From assembly GCF_001320245.1 (NCBI RefSeq), contig NZ_BCBA01000063.1:1-64000 (forward strand): a stretch of 64,000 nucleotides of DNA, in the 5' to 3' direction. The DNA is from Pseudomonas sp. NBRC 111124 (GTDB lineage Bacteria; Pseudomonadota; Gammaproteobacteria; Pseudomonadales; Pseudomonadaceae). The notes under the pieces are model-generated. The model saw only the letters and a program-made list of their open reading frames with translations, had not been told where the DNA came from and made no database searches. Of the stretch, positions 57,728 to 64,000 are shown one piece after another (within the stretch, counting starts at the first letter, position 1; each line of letters begins with the position of its first letter). A program made the position numbers and the translations under genes.

Positions 57728-58156
57728 TCAGATGTCATCCGTATCATTTTTCGGTGTAAACCCGGGATTTCCTTGTCGTGTTACCCCGGTTGTTACCTGG
57801 CGTCCACTTGGCACAGCTTCAGTACCTTTCTCAGTGGATTTTTCTTTGCTCCCTTGGTGAACCTCAGCGGGAGCCCTACGACGTGTTACAGGCGTGCGTC
57901 GATTTCGACCTTTCGCCGAACCCCTCGCCCTAGTGAGATAGCTTTTCAGCGTTGTCTCTGAAATTGGCATTCCACCTGCGGTCAAAATCTCCGAGATTTT
58001 CGCCAGGCTGTATCCACGCGCCTGCAGAACCTTTATCGACTCTTGCATCATCTCGACTGCCTTCAGCTTCGAGACCGGCTTGTCCGGTTGCTCCACCTCT
58101 GGCAGGTTTTCGAGATCACCCATGAGCTTCTCGATTTGCGAAATGGTGAATCCCAT
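57728..58156 (-). CDS. stbA: StbA-like DNA-binding protein
   Basis: The 142-aa protein has a helical N-terminal domain with an HTH-like segment (GYSLAKISEILTAGGMPISETTLKSYLTRAR) and a long basic, disordered tail (KGRNRRTPVTRRRAPAE). StbA of R388 binds direct repeats near oriT, ensures segregation and represses nearby promoters. I do not see an obvious array of 9-bp direct repeats upstream, so the assignment rests on gene order and fold. It is a candidate for binding the TTCCGTAT operators. Confidence 0.7.
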   Translation of the reverse strand: MGFTISQIEKLMGDLENLPEVEQPDKPVSKLKAVEMMQESIKVLQARGYSLAKISEILTAGGMPISETTLKSYLTRARGSAKGRNRRTPVTRRRAPAEVHQGSKEKSTEKGTEAVPSGRQVTTGVTRQGNPGFTPKNDTDDI

Positions 58157-58217
58157 TTGGCCTCCCCCCTAATGTCCTCTTTGCCCTGATTCTATGGGCA
58201 TCCCTTGCGGAGTCAAG

Positions 58218-58243
58218 TTCCGTACGATAGCCTTGATACGAAA
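58218..58243. promoter_or_regulatory. TTCCGTAC-N10-ATACGAAA operator, site F
   Basis: TTCCGTAC (58218-58225) and ATACGAAA (58236-58243) are 10 bp apart, a weaker form of the tra operator. It lies between the divergent stb and mob operons. Confidence 0.75.
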
Positions 58244-58402
58244 TGAGGTCTATGGTTTTGGACAGGGTAGGGTTTGTACTCCCGCCATAAATGGCGTCCG
58301 TCCAACCGGCATCGCTGGCAGTCGTTTCACTCCCTTGCGATGCCTACCACCCTGCTCAGGGCTACGCCCCGAGACCCCTTGGAACACCTGAGGATCCTGC
58401 TT
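58244..58402 (+). other. oriT: Putative oriT region with nic-like ATCCTGC
   Basis: The gap between stbA and the mobC-like gene is where MOBP plasmids carry oriT. GATCCTGC at 58394-58401 resembles the IncP/IncI nic core (ATCCTG|C) and ends just before the mobC start. A short palindrome CGCCAT-AA-ATGGCG lies near 58285-58298. The exact relaxosome inverted repeat is not evident, so the nic position is tentative. Confidence 0.55.
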
Positions 58403-58705
58403 ATGAGTACCAGCGAGCAAAGGCGTCGTACCGGTCGGTTACCACCTATCCGGTGCTTCGAGGATGAAGAGGAAATCGTCCGTGACAAAGCTAAGGACTG
58501 CGGGCAGAGCGTGGGTCAATTCATGCTCGCTGCTGCGCTGGGAAGGCGTACGAGGTCAAAAGTGGAGGGCCATATCCTCAATGAGTTGAGGAGGCTTGGA
58601 GGCCTACAGAAACATCTGTTCAATGAAGGCGGTGGAAAACTTTCGAAGGAGTACGCACAGATCCTGGTGGCATTGAAGGCTGCTATTGAAAGGATCGGTT
58701 CGTAA
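58403..58705 (+). CDS. mobC: MobC/NikA-like relaxosome accessory protein
   Basis: The 100-aa protein has the MobC pattern: RRRTGRLPPIRCFEDEEEIV, RDKAKDCGQSVGQFMLAAALGRR, and the C-terminal LNELRRLGGLQKHLFNEGGG. These RHH-type proteins bind oriT and help the relaxase open the DNA. AGGA lies 8 bp before ATG 58403. Its stop overlaps the relaxase start (TAATG). Confidence 0.85.
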   Translation: MSTSEQRRRTGRLPPIRCFEDEEEIVRDKAKDCGQSVGQFMLAAALGRRTRSKVEGHILNELRRLGGLQKHLFNEGGGKLSKEYAQILVALKAAIERIGS

Positions 58706-60921
58706 TGTTAGCGAAGGTGCCACCAAAGCGGGCCGACGGGAGCTCAAGCTTCTCAGCGTTGGTCGACTACGCAACAGAGCGTGACGAAGATAAGGAGACA
58801 CAAACTGATGAGCTCACTCCAGGCCACAGCCGAAGAGACGACTCAATTCTTGAGTCTGCTCGAGAACATATCGAAAGAGCAGCAGACCGTTTGCGAGAGA
58901 TTGGACGAATTGATGCTGCAACTCAAAATGCCATCCGAGAACGTGCTCGAAGTATTGGAATTGCTCTTGATACCAATGGGCGTCGATATCAACAGGATCA
59001 ACACTCAGTTCCAGACCGCTTTGACGAGCCTGGACCCATCACAGACAGAGGGGTAAACGCTGATGGACATGAAAGCCGTCTTGCCGTTGCTCAGCACCAT
59101 CTTGCAGCAGCAGCAAACCATCTCCGACAAGCTACTAGAGATCATCCTGACTTTGCGGCAAGAGCAAGATCCCGTGGAGCCAACCTTGCGTTTCATGCTG
59201 CAGCCGCTCAAAGAAGGGATGCAGGAGATGAGCTCAATGCTATCGCCGAGCTCGAATCAGGACTCCTCCTCGGAGCTCCAGTAAGGGAAATTACACGTTC
59301 CGGCGTCTCCTGCCAGCATAATTGCTTGAGCCTGGCGACAGCCGCCGCCGAGATGAAAGCAGTGGCTGCTCAGAATTCCCGTGTTAAGGATCCTGTTTAC
59401 CATGTCATTCTGAGCTGGCCAGAATCAGAGAAGCCTACTGACGATCAAGCCTTTGATTGTGCACTGCATGCGATGGATGCGGTCGGAATGGGTGGACACC
59501 AGTACGTGTTTGCTATTCACCATGATACGGACAATGTTCACTTACATATGACAGTGAATCGTGTCCACCCTGACTCGTATAACGCGGTGTATCCAGATAG
59601 AGATTACTTCAAGCTCGATTATGCAATGCGTGAGCTTGAGCTTCGTTATGGCTGGGCACACGACAATGGTCCTTACAGTGTAACCAATTCCACAGGCACA
59701 CCAGAAATTTCTTGGTCGGCCCCCAAACCGAAATTCCAGGGTAAGCAGCCAACTCGGGCTGCGGATATGGAACATCATTTGGACCAGGAAAGCTTGCACA
59801 CTTATTGTCGTGGTGAGCCCCGCGAGGCTGTTGCCTCACTTCTGAAAAAGAAAAGTTTAACCTGGCAGAAGCTTCACGCCGAACTGGCACGTTACGGGTT
59901 GGGGATGAAACCCAAAGGCCGCGGGATGGGTATTTATTCTCTTGATGATTTGAGTCTGGTGCCTATCAAAGCAAGCGATATGCATGAAGCGCTTTCTAAA
60001 GCGCGCTTGGAAAAGCGACTAGGGGACTATGAAGAGCGCAGAGTCTCTCAAGAGTTGATGGCTCTTATGAGCTATGACAAGTTTGTCAGTCCACGACGCA
60101 ATCCGGAAGATCGCCAGCAGCGCCGGTCAGAGCGGGCTAACTTGCGCAGGGCGCTACGTGCCCGATATGAAGCCTATCGGACAAAATTTGTTTATCGCCG
60201 AGTTGATAAAGAGTGGGTAAAGCAACAATTCAAGCGCATACGCGACGACGCCAGGCAGCAGCGCCTGGACATCAGAGTGCGTATCAGAAATCCTAAGGAT
60301 CGAAAAGCATTTTACAGTATCTTGGCTTTCGAAACACTAAGGGCCAGAGAAGAACTGAAAACTAAGATTTCTAAAATGCGGGCAGAGCTAAAAAATGATC
60401 CATCTAACAAAAGGTTCTCTTATCGTGAATGGGTTGAGAAAGAAGCAGCCACTGGAGATCCGGGGGCAATCAGCCAACTTCGTGGTTTCGCCTATGGCGA
60501 AAAACGTGCTGCAAAAGCCGAAGGGGCTAACAGGTTCGAATTTGCTCTGGATCTTGATCCCAAATATCAATCGATTGATGGAATGCTCGGCGTGGTTAGA
60601 AAAAACGGATCGATCATCTACCGGCGGGCTGCAGGCGATCCAGGGTTCGTAGACCTAGGGGGTCAGTTCAGTTTCCCTGGCCAGGTGGTTGACAGTGAGC
60701 TGATCACTCGAGCCATACGTGCGATGCCAAACATATCGGCTTCCGATGCTGCGTTGCGTATTACAGGCAGCACCGAATTCAAGCGCTCAGTGGTTGAGGC
60801 TTTGGTTGATGAACGGTACGCCGGCCCCTTGGCAGATCCGGAGCTTGAACAATTGCTGCGGAAGGTCAAGGCCGAACGGGACGCACAGCAGAGGTCAAGA
60901 AGTGGCCCCCGCGGGGGATAG
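58705..60921 (+). CDS. nikB: MOBP-family relaxase
   Basis: The 738-aa relaxase starts LAKVPPKRADGSSSFSALVDYATERDE, as NikB/MobA-type MOBP enzymes do, and has motif II/III region PVYHVILSWPESEKPTDDQAFDC and the metal-binding motif HHDTDNVHLHMTVNRVHPD. Residues about 30-193 form a low-complexity Arg/Ala-rich insertion that coincides with two genes encoded in another frame. It nicks oriT, stays bound to the 5' end and pilots the strand into the T4SS. Confidence 0.9.
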   Translation: MLAKVPPKRADGSSSFSALVDYATERDEDKETQTDELTPGHSRRDDSILESAREHIERAADRLREIGRIDAATQNAIRERARSIGIALDTNGRRYQQDQHSVPDRFDEPGPITDRGVNADGHESRLAVAQHHLAAAANHLRQATRDHPDFAARARSRGANLAFHAAAAQRRDAGDELNAIAELESGLLLGAPVREITRSGVSCQHNCLSLATAAAEMKAVAAQNSRVKDPVYHVILSWPESEKPTDDQAFDCALHAMDAVGMGGHQYVFAIHHDTDNVHLHMTVNRVHPDSYNAVYPDRDYFKLDYAMRELELRYGWAHDNGPYSVTNSTGTPEISWSAPKPKFQGKQPTRAADMEHHLDQESLHTYCRGEPREAVASLLKKKSLTWQKLHAELARYGLGMKPKGRGMGIYSLDDLSLVPIKASDMHEALSKARLEKRLGDYEERRVSQELMALMSYDKFVSPRRNPEDRQQRRSERANLRRALRARYEAYRTKFVYRRVDKEWVKQQFKRIRDDARQQRLDIRVRIRNPKDRKAFYSILAFETLRAREELKTKISKMRAELKNDPSNKRFSYREWVEKEAATGDPGAISQLRGFAYGEKRAAKAEGANRFEFALDLDPKYQSIDGMLGVVRKNGSIIYRRAAGDPGFVDLGGQFSFPGQVVDSELITRAIRAMPNISASDAALRITGSTEFKRSVVEALVDERYAGPLADPELEQLLRKVKAERDAQQRSRSGPRGG
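58808..59056 (+). CDS. Nested gene 1 inside the relaxase gene (MbeB-like?)
   Basis: This 82-aa frame is +1 relative to the relaxase. ATG 58808 follows AAGGAG. The product (SSLQATAEETTQFLSLLENISKEQQTVCERLDELMLQLKM...) is an acidic coiled-coil protein. It is similar to nested gene 2 (LLENISKEQQTVCERLDELMLQL versus LLSTILQQQQTISDKLLEIILTL, spread over two lines), so they look like tandem duplicates. ColE1-type plasmids also nest mbeB and mbeD inside mbeA. Confidence 0.68.
   Translation: MSSLQATAEETTQFLSLLENISKEQQTVCERLDELMLQLKMPSENVLEVLELLLIPMGVDINRINTQFQTALTSLDPSQTEG
59063..59284 (+). CDS. Nested gene 2 inside the relaxase gene (MbeD-like?)
   Basis: This 73-aa frame follows nested gene 1 by 6 bp in the same +1 frame, with GAGGGG 9 bp before ATG 59063. 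The product (MDMKAVLPLLSTILQQQQTI...) is an amphipathic helical protein related to nested gene 1. Its end coincides with the point where the relaxase resumes conserved sequence. Confidence 0.68.
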   Translation: MDMKAVLPLLSTILQQQQTISDKLLEIILTLRQEQDPVEPTLRFMLQPLKEGMQEMSSMLSPSSNQDSSSELQ

Positions 60922-60937
60922 TGTTTGCCTGTGCTCA

Positions 60938-60963
60938 TTCCGTATTATAGTATCTATACGAAA
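60938..60963 (+). promoter_or_regulatory. TTCCGTAT-N10-ATACGAAA operator, site E (traH operon)
   Basis: TTCCGTAT (60938-60945) and ATACGAAA (60956-60963) are 10 bp apart. It lies 19 bp before traH, so it should control traHIJK together with the traM-Y block (site B). Confidence 0.85.
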
Positions 60964-60982
60964 TCAATGGAGGGTTCGCAAA

Positions 60983-61441
60983 ATGGCCAACAAACGATAT
61001 CCGATGGCTCTGGTTGCCCTGGCTGTAGCCCTGGGGGGCTGCGCATCAAAGAAACCTGATGAATCGGCACAGCATCTGATCGACCAACAGATCCTCGAGG
61101 CGTCACAGCGTATCGAGATGGCCCAGGCCGATCTCTATCAGCAAGGGGCGATCAACAGCCGCGTGGTGATGCGCCTACCTTCGACCATTTTGGACGACAA
61201 GCAACGTGTGTCGCTCAAGTGGCAGGGCGATGCAGTCGAGCTTTTGGCGGCTTTGGCCCGAGACCGTGGGCTTGAGTTCTCATTCATGGGCGTGCGTATG
61301 CCGCTGCCGGTCGACATCGATGTCAACAAGGTGCCCTACGACACCCTGATGTTGATGATCCGCTCCCAGGTTGGGTACCGAGCCGATGTGACCCAAATGC
61401 CTGGCAAGTTGGAACTCCATTACAACCGGCCCAAGGCCTGA
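60983..61441 (+). CDS. traH: TraH/DotD outer-membrane lipoprotein
   Basis: The 152-aa protein has a lipobox LGGC (Cys20) and the DotD pattern: EASQRIEMAQADLYQQGAIN, LKWQGDAVELLAALARDRGLEFSFMG and PYDTLMLMIRSQVGYRADV, an N0-like secretin fold. DotD helps DotH insert in the outer membrane. GGAGGG precedes ATG 60983. Confidence 0.9.
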   Translation: MANKRYPMALVALAVALGGCASKKPDESAQHLIDQQILEASQRIEMAQADLYQQGAINSRVVMRLPSTILDDKQRVSLKWQGDAVELLAALARDRGLEFSFMGVRMPLPVDIDVNKVPYDTLMLMIRSQVGYRADVTQMPGKLELHYNRPKA

Positions 61442-61455
61442 ACTGGAGGCACGTT

Positions 61456-62316
61456 ATGAAGCGGATTCTCGCATTGTTGCCTTTGATGGTATCCCTTGCT
61501 GTCCATGCCAGTGAAAGTCCTGAGCTTGACGCAAGCGGCCAGGTCACCGCGCCGGTCGTTGAAACGGCACCGCCTGATCTCGACTCGTTGCTTAAGCCCC
61601 AGTCCAAAGCGACCACCAAGGTCACCGATATCCGAAACCAATTGCTGACCGACATGGGTAACACTGTCGGTTTCCGCGGCGGTATGGCAGCCCGAGCTCG
61701 TGAGCTAGTTGACGGTCTTAATGCCCGATCGCCGTCACTAGATGCGATGTTCAAATTCGCACCTCTCATCGCCAAGAACGGCACACTTCCCCCGGTGATC
61801 GTAGAGGCCCGGGACGTTGCTGCCTTCTCGCAAGACCAAGTGCGCACTGCAAATCGGGTCTACAAAATTGAGCGGGAAGAAAGGTTCGTGAGCGTCCCAC
61901 CTACTTGGCGGGACTATCTCTATGTTGGTCTGCCCCTCAATGGCAGTGTTGAACTGCCCGACTTCGAAGCGCGTCCCCAAGACAGCGACGAGGCTGAAAT
62001 CTGGGAGCAGGCTGTTCGGAAAGGTTGGGACGACGGATACAAGCAGGCTGACGCTATCCTCGAGGCCAATTTCAATCGCTTGAGCCGTGATTATCTCGGA
62101 ATGCACCTGTACTCCTCGCTCTTGCAGTCCGACATGATTAGCTCTACGAGCGTGGCTGAAAGCCAGCAGACTGTCACAGGTGATGGTAAGCAGATGATGC
62201 TTGGCGACAAATTGCGTCGCGTCACCGGCCGGGCGACATTCGAGACTGACCCAAAGAAATGGCGTCCCTCGGTTAAAACGCAGATCCGCCAACCTAGTCA
62301 AGGTGCGCCTAAGTGA
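61456..62316 (+). CDS. traI: TraI/DotC outer-membrane core protein
   Basis: The 286-aa protein matches DotC: LLTDMGNTVGFRGGMAARARELV, PPVIVEARDVAAFSQDQVRTANRVYKIEREERFVSVPPTWRDYL and GWDDGYKQADAILEANFNRLSRDYLGMHLYSSLL. It has a signal peptide (SLAVHA-SES) but no lipobox cysteine, unlike DotC of Legionella, which is a lipoprotein. It overlaps traJ by 4 bp. Confidence 0.9.
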   Translation: MKRILALLPLMVSLAVHASESPELDASGQVTAPVVETAPPDLDSLLKPQSKATTKVTDIRNQLLTDMGNTVGFRGGMAARARELVDGLNARSPSLDAMFKFAPLIAKNGTLPPVIVEARDVAAFSQDQVRTANRVYKIEREERFVSVPPTWRDYLYVGLPLNGSVELPDFEARPQDSDEAEIWEQAVRKGWDDGYKQADAILEANFNRLSRDYLGMHLYSSLLQSDMISSTSVAESQQTVTGDGKQMMLGDKLRRVTGRATFETDPKKWRPSVKTQIRQPSQGAPK

Positions 62317-63491
62317 TCAGTCCAACCTTCGAGCCGTACAATTTTGAGGGTGACTTGTCTCCCGATAATTTCATGCGCTTTCTGAAGCTGTGTGCGGACC
62401 GGGGCGTATCGGACATCCTTGTCCAGGGCGGCGACTACATATGGGTCGAGCTGCATGGCCGGCAATTGAAAGCGTCGACGACGACCATCAAACAAGGTCA
62501 GTTGTCACCGTTGATGGCCTCAGCTTGGTCAGCAGAAATTGAAAGCATGATCAAGCAGGGGGACGAGGGTGTTGACCGGGCCCTGGAGCTGGCAGGCGAA
62601 GGCTTTGGGCTGGCACGAGGCACGACGCTGCGCTTTCGGACCAACTTCGTTCAAGCGCGCATCGCCGGTATTGATGAGGCTTATTCGATCACCATGCGAG
62701 TGATCCCCTCGGATCTGCCCGACATCGACAAAATGGGCATCGAGCCTGATCTGATTCGGGGCTGCTACGCAGAAATGGGGCTCGTACTGGTCTGCGGCCC
62801 TACGGGATCTGGAAAAACAACTTTCCTCGCCGGCTTGTACAAGAAGGCAGGTGCAGAAATGCCTGACCGGAAAGTCATCACCTATGAAGACCCCATCGAG
62901 TACGTCCTTGGTGGTCCGCACTGGTTGGGACCGCAACCATCCCAGTCGCAGCTGCGCCGAGACATCGGCGACTTCCCGAAAGCTCTACGAAATGCCATGC
63001 GGCGCAAACCCAGTATCATCGGTATTGGTGAAGCTCGGGACCGTGAGACGATTGAGGCAATGACTGAAGCGGGGCTGACTGGACACCTGTGCTTTGCGAC
63101 CATGCATACAGAGTCAGTGGCAGAAACTATCAACCGTGCGATTCAAACCTACCCTCCCGACCAACAGGCCGGCATGGCTTCACGCTTGGCCGGTGCATTA
63201 CGGGTGATTCTGGTACAACGCTTGCTCAAAACTACAGACGGCAAGCGGGCAGCCATCCGCGAATACCTCGTTTTTGATCGTGAAGTGCGCAATGAACTGC
63301 AATCCCTGCCTTACACAGACTGGGGGCGTTTCATTCGCGGTTTGTTGGAAAAAGCCGAGGCCACCCTGGATGATAAGGCTTGGAGATTGTTCCGAGCTGG
63401 TCGCATAGATACCGTCGAGTTTGTCAGCCTGGCCGGGGCGAAGGAATTCAAAAAACGTTGTGAGCAGGAGGGACTAGACCATGGCATCTAG
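62313..63491 (+). CDS. traJ: TraJ/DotB secretion ATPase
   Basis: The 392-aa PilT/VirB11-type hexameric ATPase has Walker A VCGPTGSGKTTFLAGL near residue 165, an Asp box YEDPIEYVL, Walker B-like IIGIGEARDRETIEAM and the His box GHLCFATMHTES. DotB joins DotO at the cytoplasmic face to power transfer. It overlaps traI and traK. Confidence 0.95.
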   Translation: MISPTFEPYNFEGDLSPDNFMRFLKLCADRGVSDILVQGGDYIWVELHGRQLKASTTTIKQGQLSPLMASAWSAEIESMIKQGDEGVDRALELAGEGFGLARGTTLRFRTNFVQARIAGIDEAYSITMRVIPSDLPDIDKMGIEPDLIRGCYAEMGLVLVCGPTGSGKTTFLAGLYKKAGAEMPDRKVITYEDPIEYVLGGPHWLGPQPSQSQLRRDIGDFPKALRNAMRRKPSIIGIGEARDRETIEAMTEAGLTGHLCFATMHTESVAETINRAIQTYPPDQQAGMASRLAGALRVILVQRLLKTTDGKRAAIREYLVFDREVRNELQSLPYTDWGRFIRGLLEKAEATLDDKAWRLFRAGRIDTVEFVSLAGAKEFKKRCEQEGLDHGI

Positions 63492-63744
63492 TTGGAGAAG
63501 TGCGTCGATTTCACCCAAAGCTCTCGGCATACCATGTGGCGCATACATGCCGCTGTTGGCTTGCCTTTATGTTGGGCACAGCTTGTGGATCTGGATCGTC
63601 GCTGTCCTGATCATTGTCTGCTTTGGGGTCATGGCACATATCGGGTGGACGCTGAATGTGTGCTGGAACAAGTTTTTGGGCTTCGCCCGCGGCGGACGGA
63701 TTGTGGCCCGGCCGTGGTGGTATAGGAAGCGTTTCAGGGATTAA
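63481..63744 (+). CDS. traK: TraK/IcmT small membrane protein
   Basis: The 87-aa protein has the IcmT pattern: SWRSASISPKALGIPCGAYMPLLACLYVGHSLWIWIVAVL, with two transmembrane helices and a basic C-terminus (ARPWWYRKRFRD). It overlaps traJ by 11 bp and ends the operon. Confidence 0.88.
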   Translation: MASSWRSASISPKALGIPCGAYMPLLACLYVGHSLWIWIVAVLIIVCFGVMAHIGWTLNVCWNKFLGFARGGRIVARPWWYRKRFRD

Positions 63745-63773
63745 AAAAAACCGCCTTGGAGGCGGTTTTTTTT
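63743..63773. terminator. Bidirectional intrinsic terminator after traK
   Basis: A run of A, CCGCC-TTGGA-GGCGG and a run of T form a symmetric terminator usable on both strands. Its plus-strand arm begins inside the traK stop codon region. Confidence 0.88.
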
Positions 63774-63780
63774 CAGTCCT

Positions 63781-63996
63781 TCAACGTGCTCGAGGACCTC
63801 GGTCCCTATTGGCTTGAGCAGCCAATGGTGCTGCGTCAGAGCTCGCCGGCCCTGGCGGTTCCAGCGTGATCCGAATTCCGGGGTTGAGGCGGCAAGTCGC
63901 TTCCTTGATAGCAGACCAGTGTTTATGGGGTAGAACACCCACCGTCAAAGCCTTCTCACTGAAGGCCACCTTAGCTGGGTAGGCAATTACCTTCAT
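63781..63996 (-). CDS. Possible hypothetical gene at the window edge
   Basis: The 71-aa minus-strand frame (MKVIAYPAKVAFSEKALTVG...) begins 5 bp from the window end and converges on traK across the bidirectional terminator. Only the N-terminal 60 residues look protein-like; the C-terminal tail is low-complexity. Its ribosome site lies partly outside the window. Confidence 0.4.
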   Translation of the reverse strand: MKVIAYPAKVAFSEKALTVGVLPHKHWSAIKEATCRLNPGIRITLEPPGPASSDAAPLAAQANRDRGPRAR

Positions 63997-64000
63997 ATGT

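Overview
The window is part of a large conjugative plasmid, most likely from Pseudomonas or a close gammaproteobacterial relative. Evidence for a plasmid: two replication initiators, a parA/parB partition locus with many centromere-like palindromes, an iteron origin, a KfrA-type coiled-coil protein, a MOBP relaxase module and a nearly full I-type (Dot/Icm, IncI-like) type IV secretion apparatus. Evidence for Pseudomonas: a LexA-controlled umuDC pair of the kind common on Pseudomonas plasmids, a Tn501/Tn1696-type mercury transposon and GC-rich codon use. No rRNA or tRNA genes were seen.

Layout. 1-13382: the right part of a Tn3-family mercury transposon (merA 3' part, merD, merE, a MerR-regulated redox module, tnpR, tnpA, 38-bp terminal repeat). 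A 5971-bp In4-type class 1 integron (3700-9670) has entered its res site between subsites I and II, leaving a 5-bp duplication AGGGC. From tnpR towards mer the integron reads IRi, intI1, attI1, aadA, a degenerate second cassette, qacEdelta1, sul1, orf5, and IS6100 flanked by inverted IRt fragments. 13383-16280: a five-repeat HTH-like protein, an unknown gene, a type III toxin-antitoxin (toxN with tandem toxI RNA repeats) and a secreted protein. 16339-32704: small regulated genes, then on the minus strand four accessory genes and traY-X-W-U-T-R-Q-P-O-N-M. 32824-44634: replication, control and partition region (iterons, ColE2-like rep, kfrA, RPA-type repA, RHH protein, parA, parB, parS cluster) mixed with unknown genes. 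44686-53938: a GHKL ATPase/HExxH protein, ssb, umuDC, a second-strand HTH-repeat gene, a DGQHR (DndB-like) protein and small membrane proteins. 53958-58156: a tyrosine recombinase operon, unknown genes and an stbABC-like operon. 58157-63744: putative oriT, MobC-like protein, MOBP relaxase with two nested genes, and traH-I-J-K (DotD, DotC, DotB, IcmT). The transfer genes are thus split into two blocks about 28 kb apart, joined by a shared operator.

Regulation is the most striking aspect. At least four families of repeated control sites tie distant genes together: (1) a TTCCGTAT-N10-ATACGGAA palindrome at six transfer or plasmid-core promoters; (2) ACGTACGT operators lying inside or next to six promoters; (3) a 5'-leader hairpin with an invariant CGGCTA hexaloop followed by a TCTAGGAG ribosome binding site, at five genes; (4) TGTTGCTAGTAGCAACA-type parS palindromes near parAB and also at isolated positions. 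A CCCTAA...TTAGGG palindrome occurs three times around 50-51 kb. The leader hairpin, the three HTH-repeat paralogues, the GHKL-metallopeptidase fusion and the nested mob genes are the best candidates for undescribed biology here.
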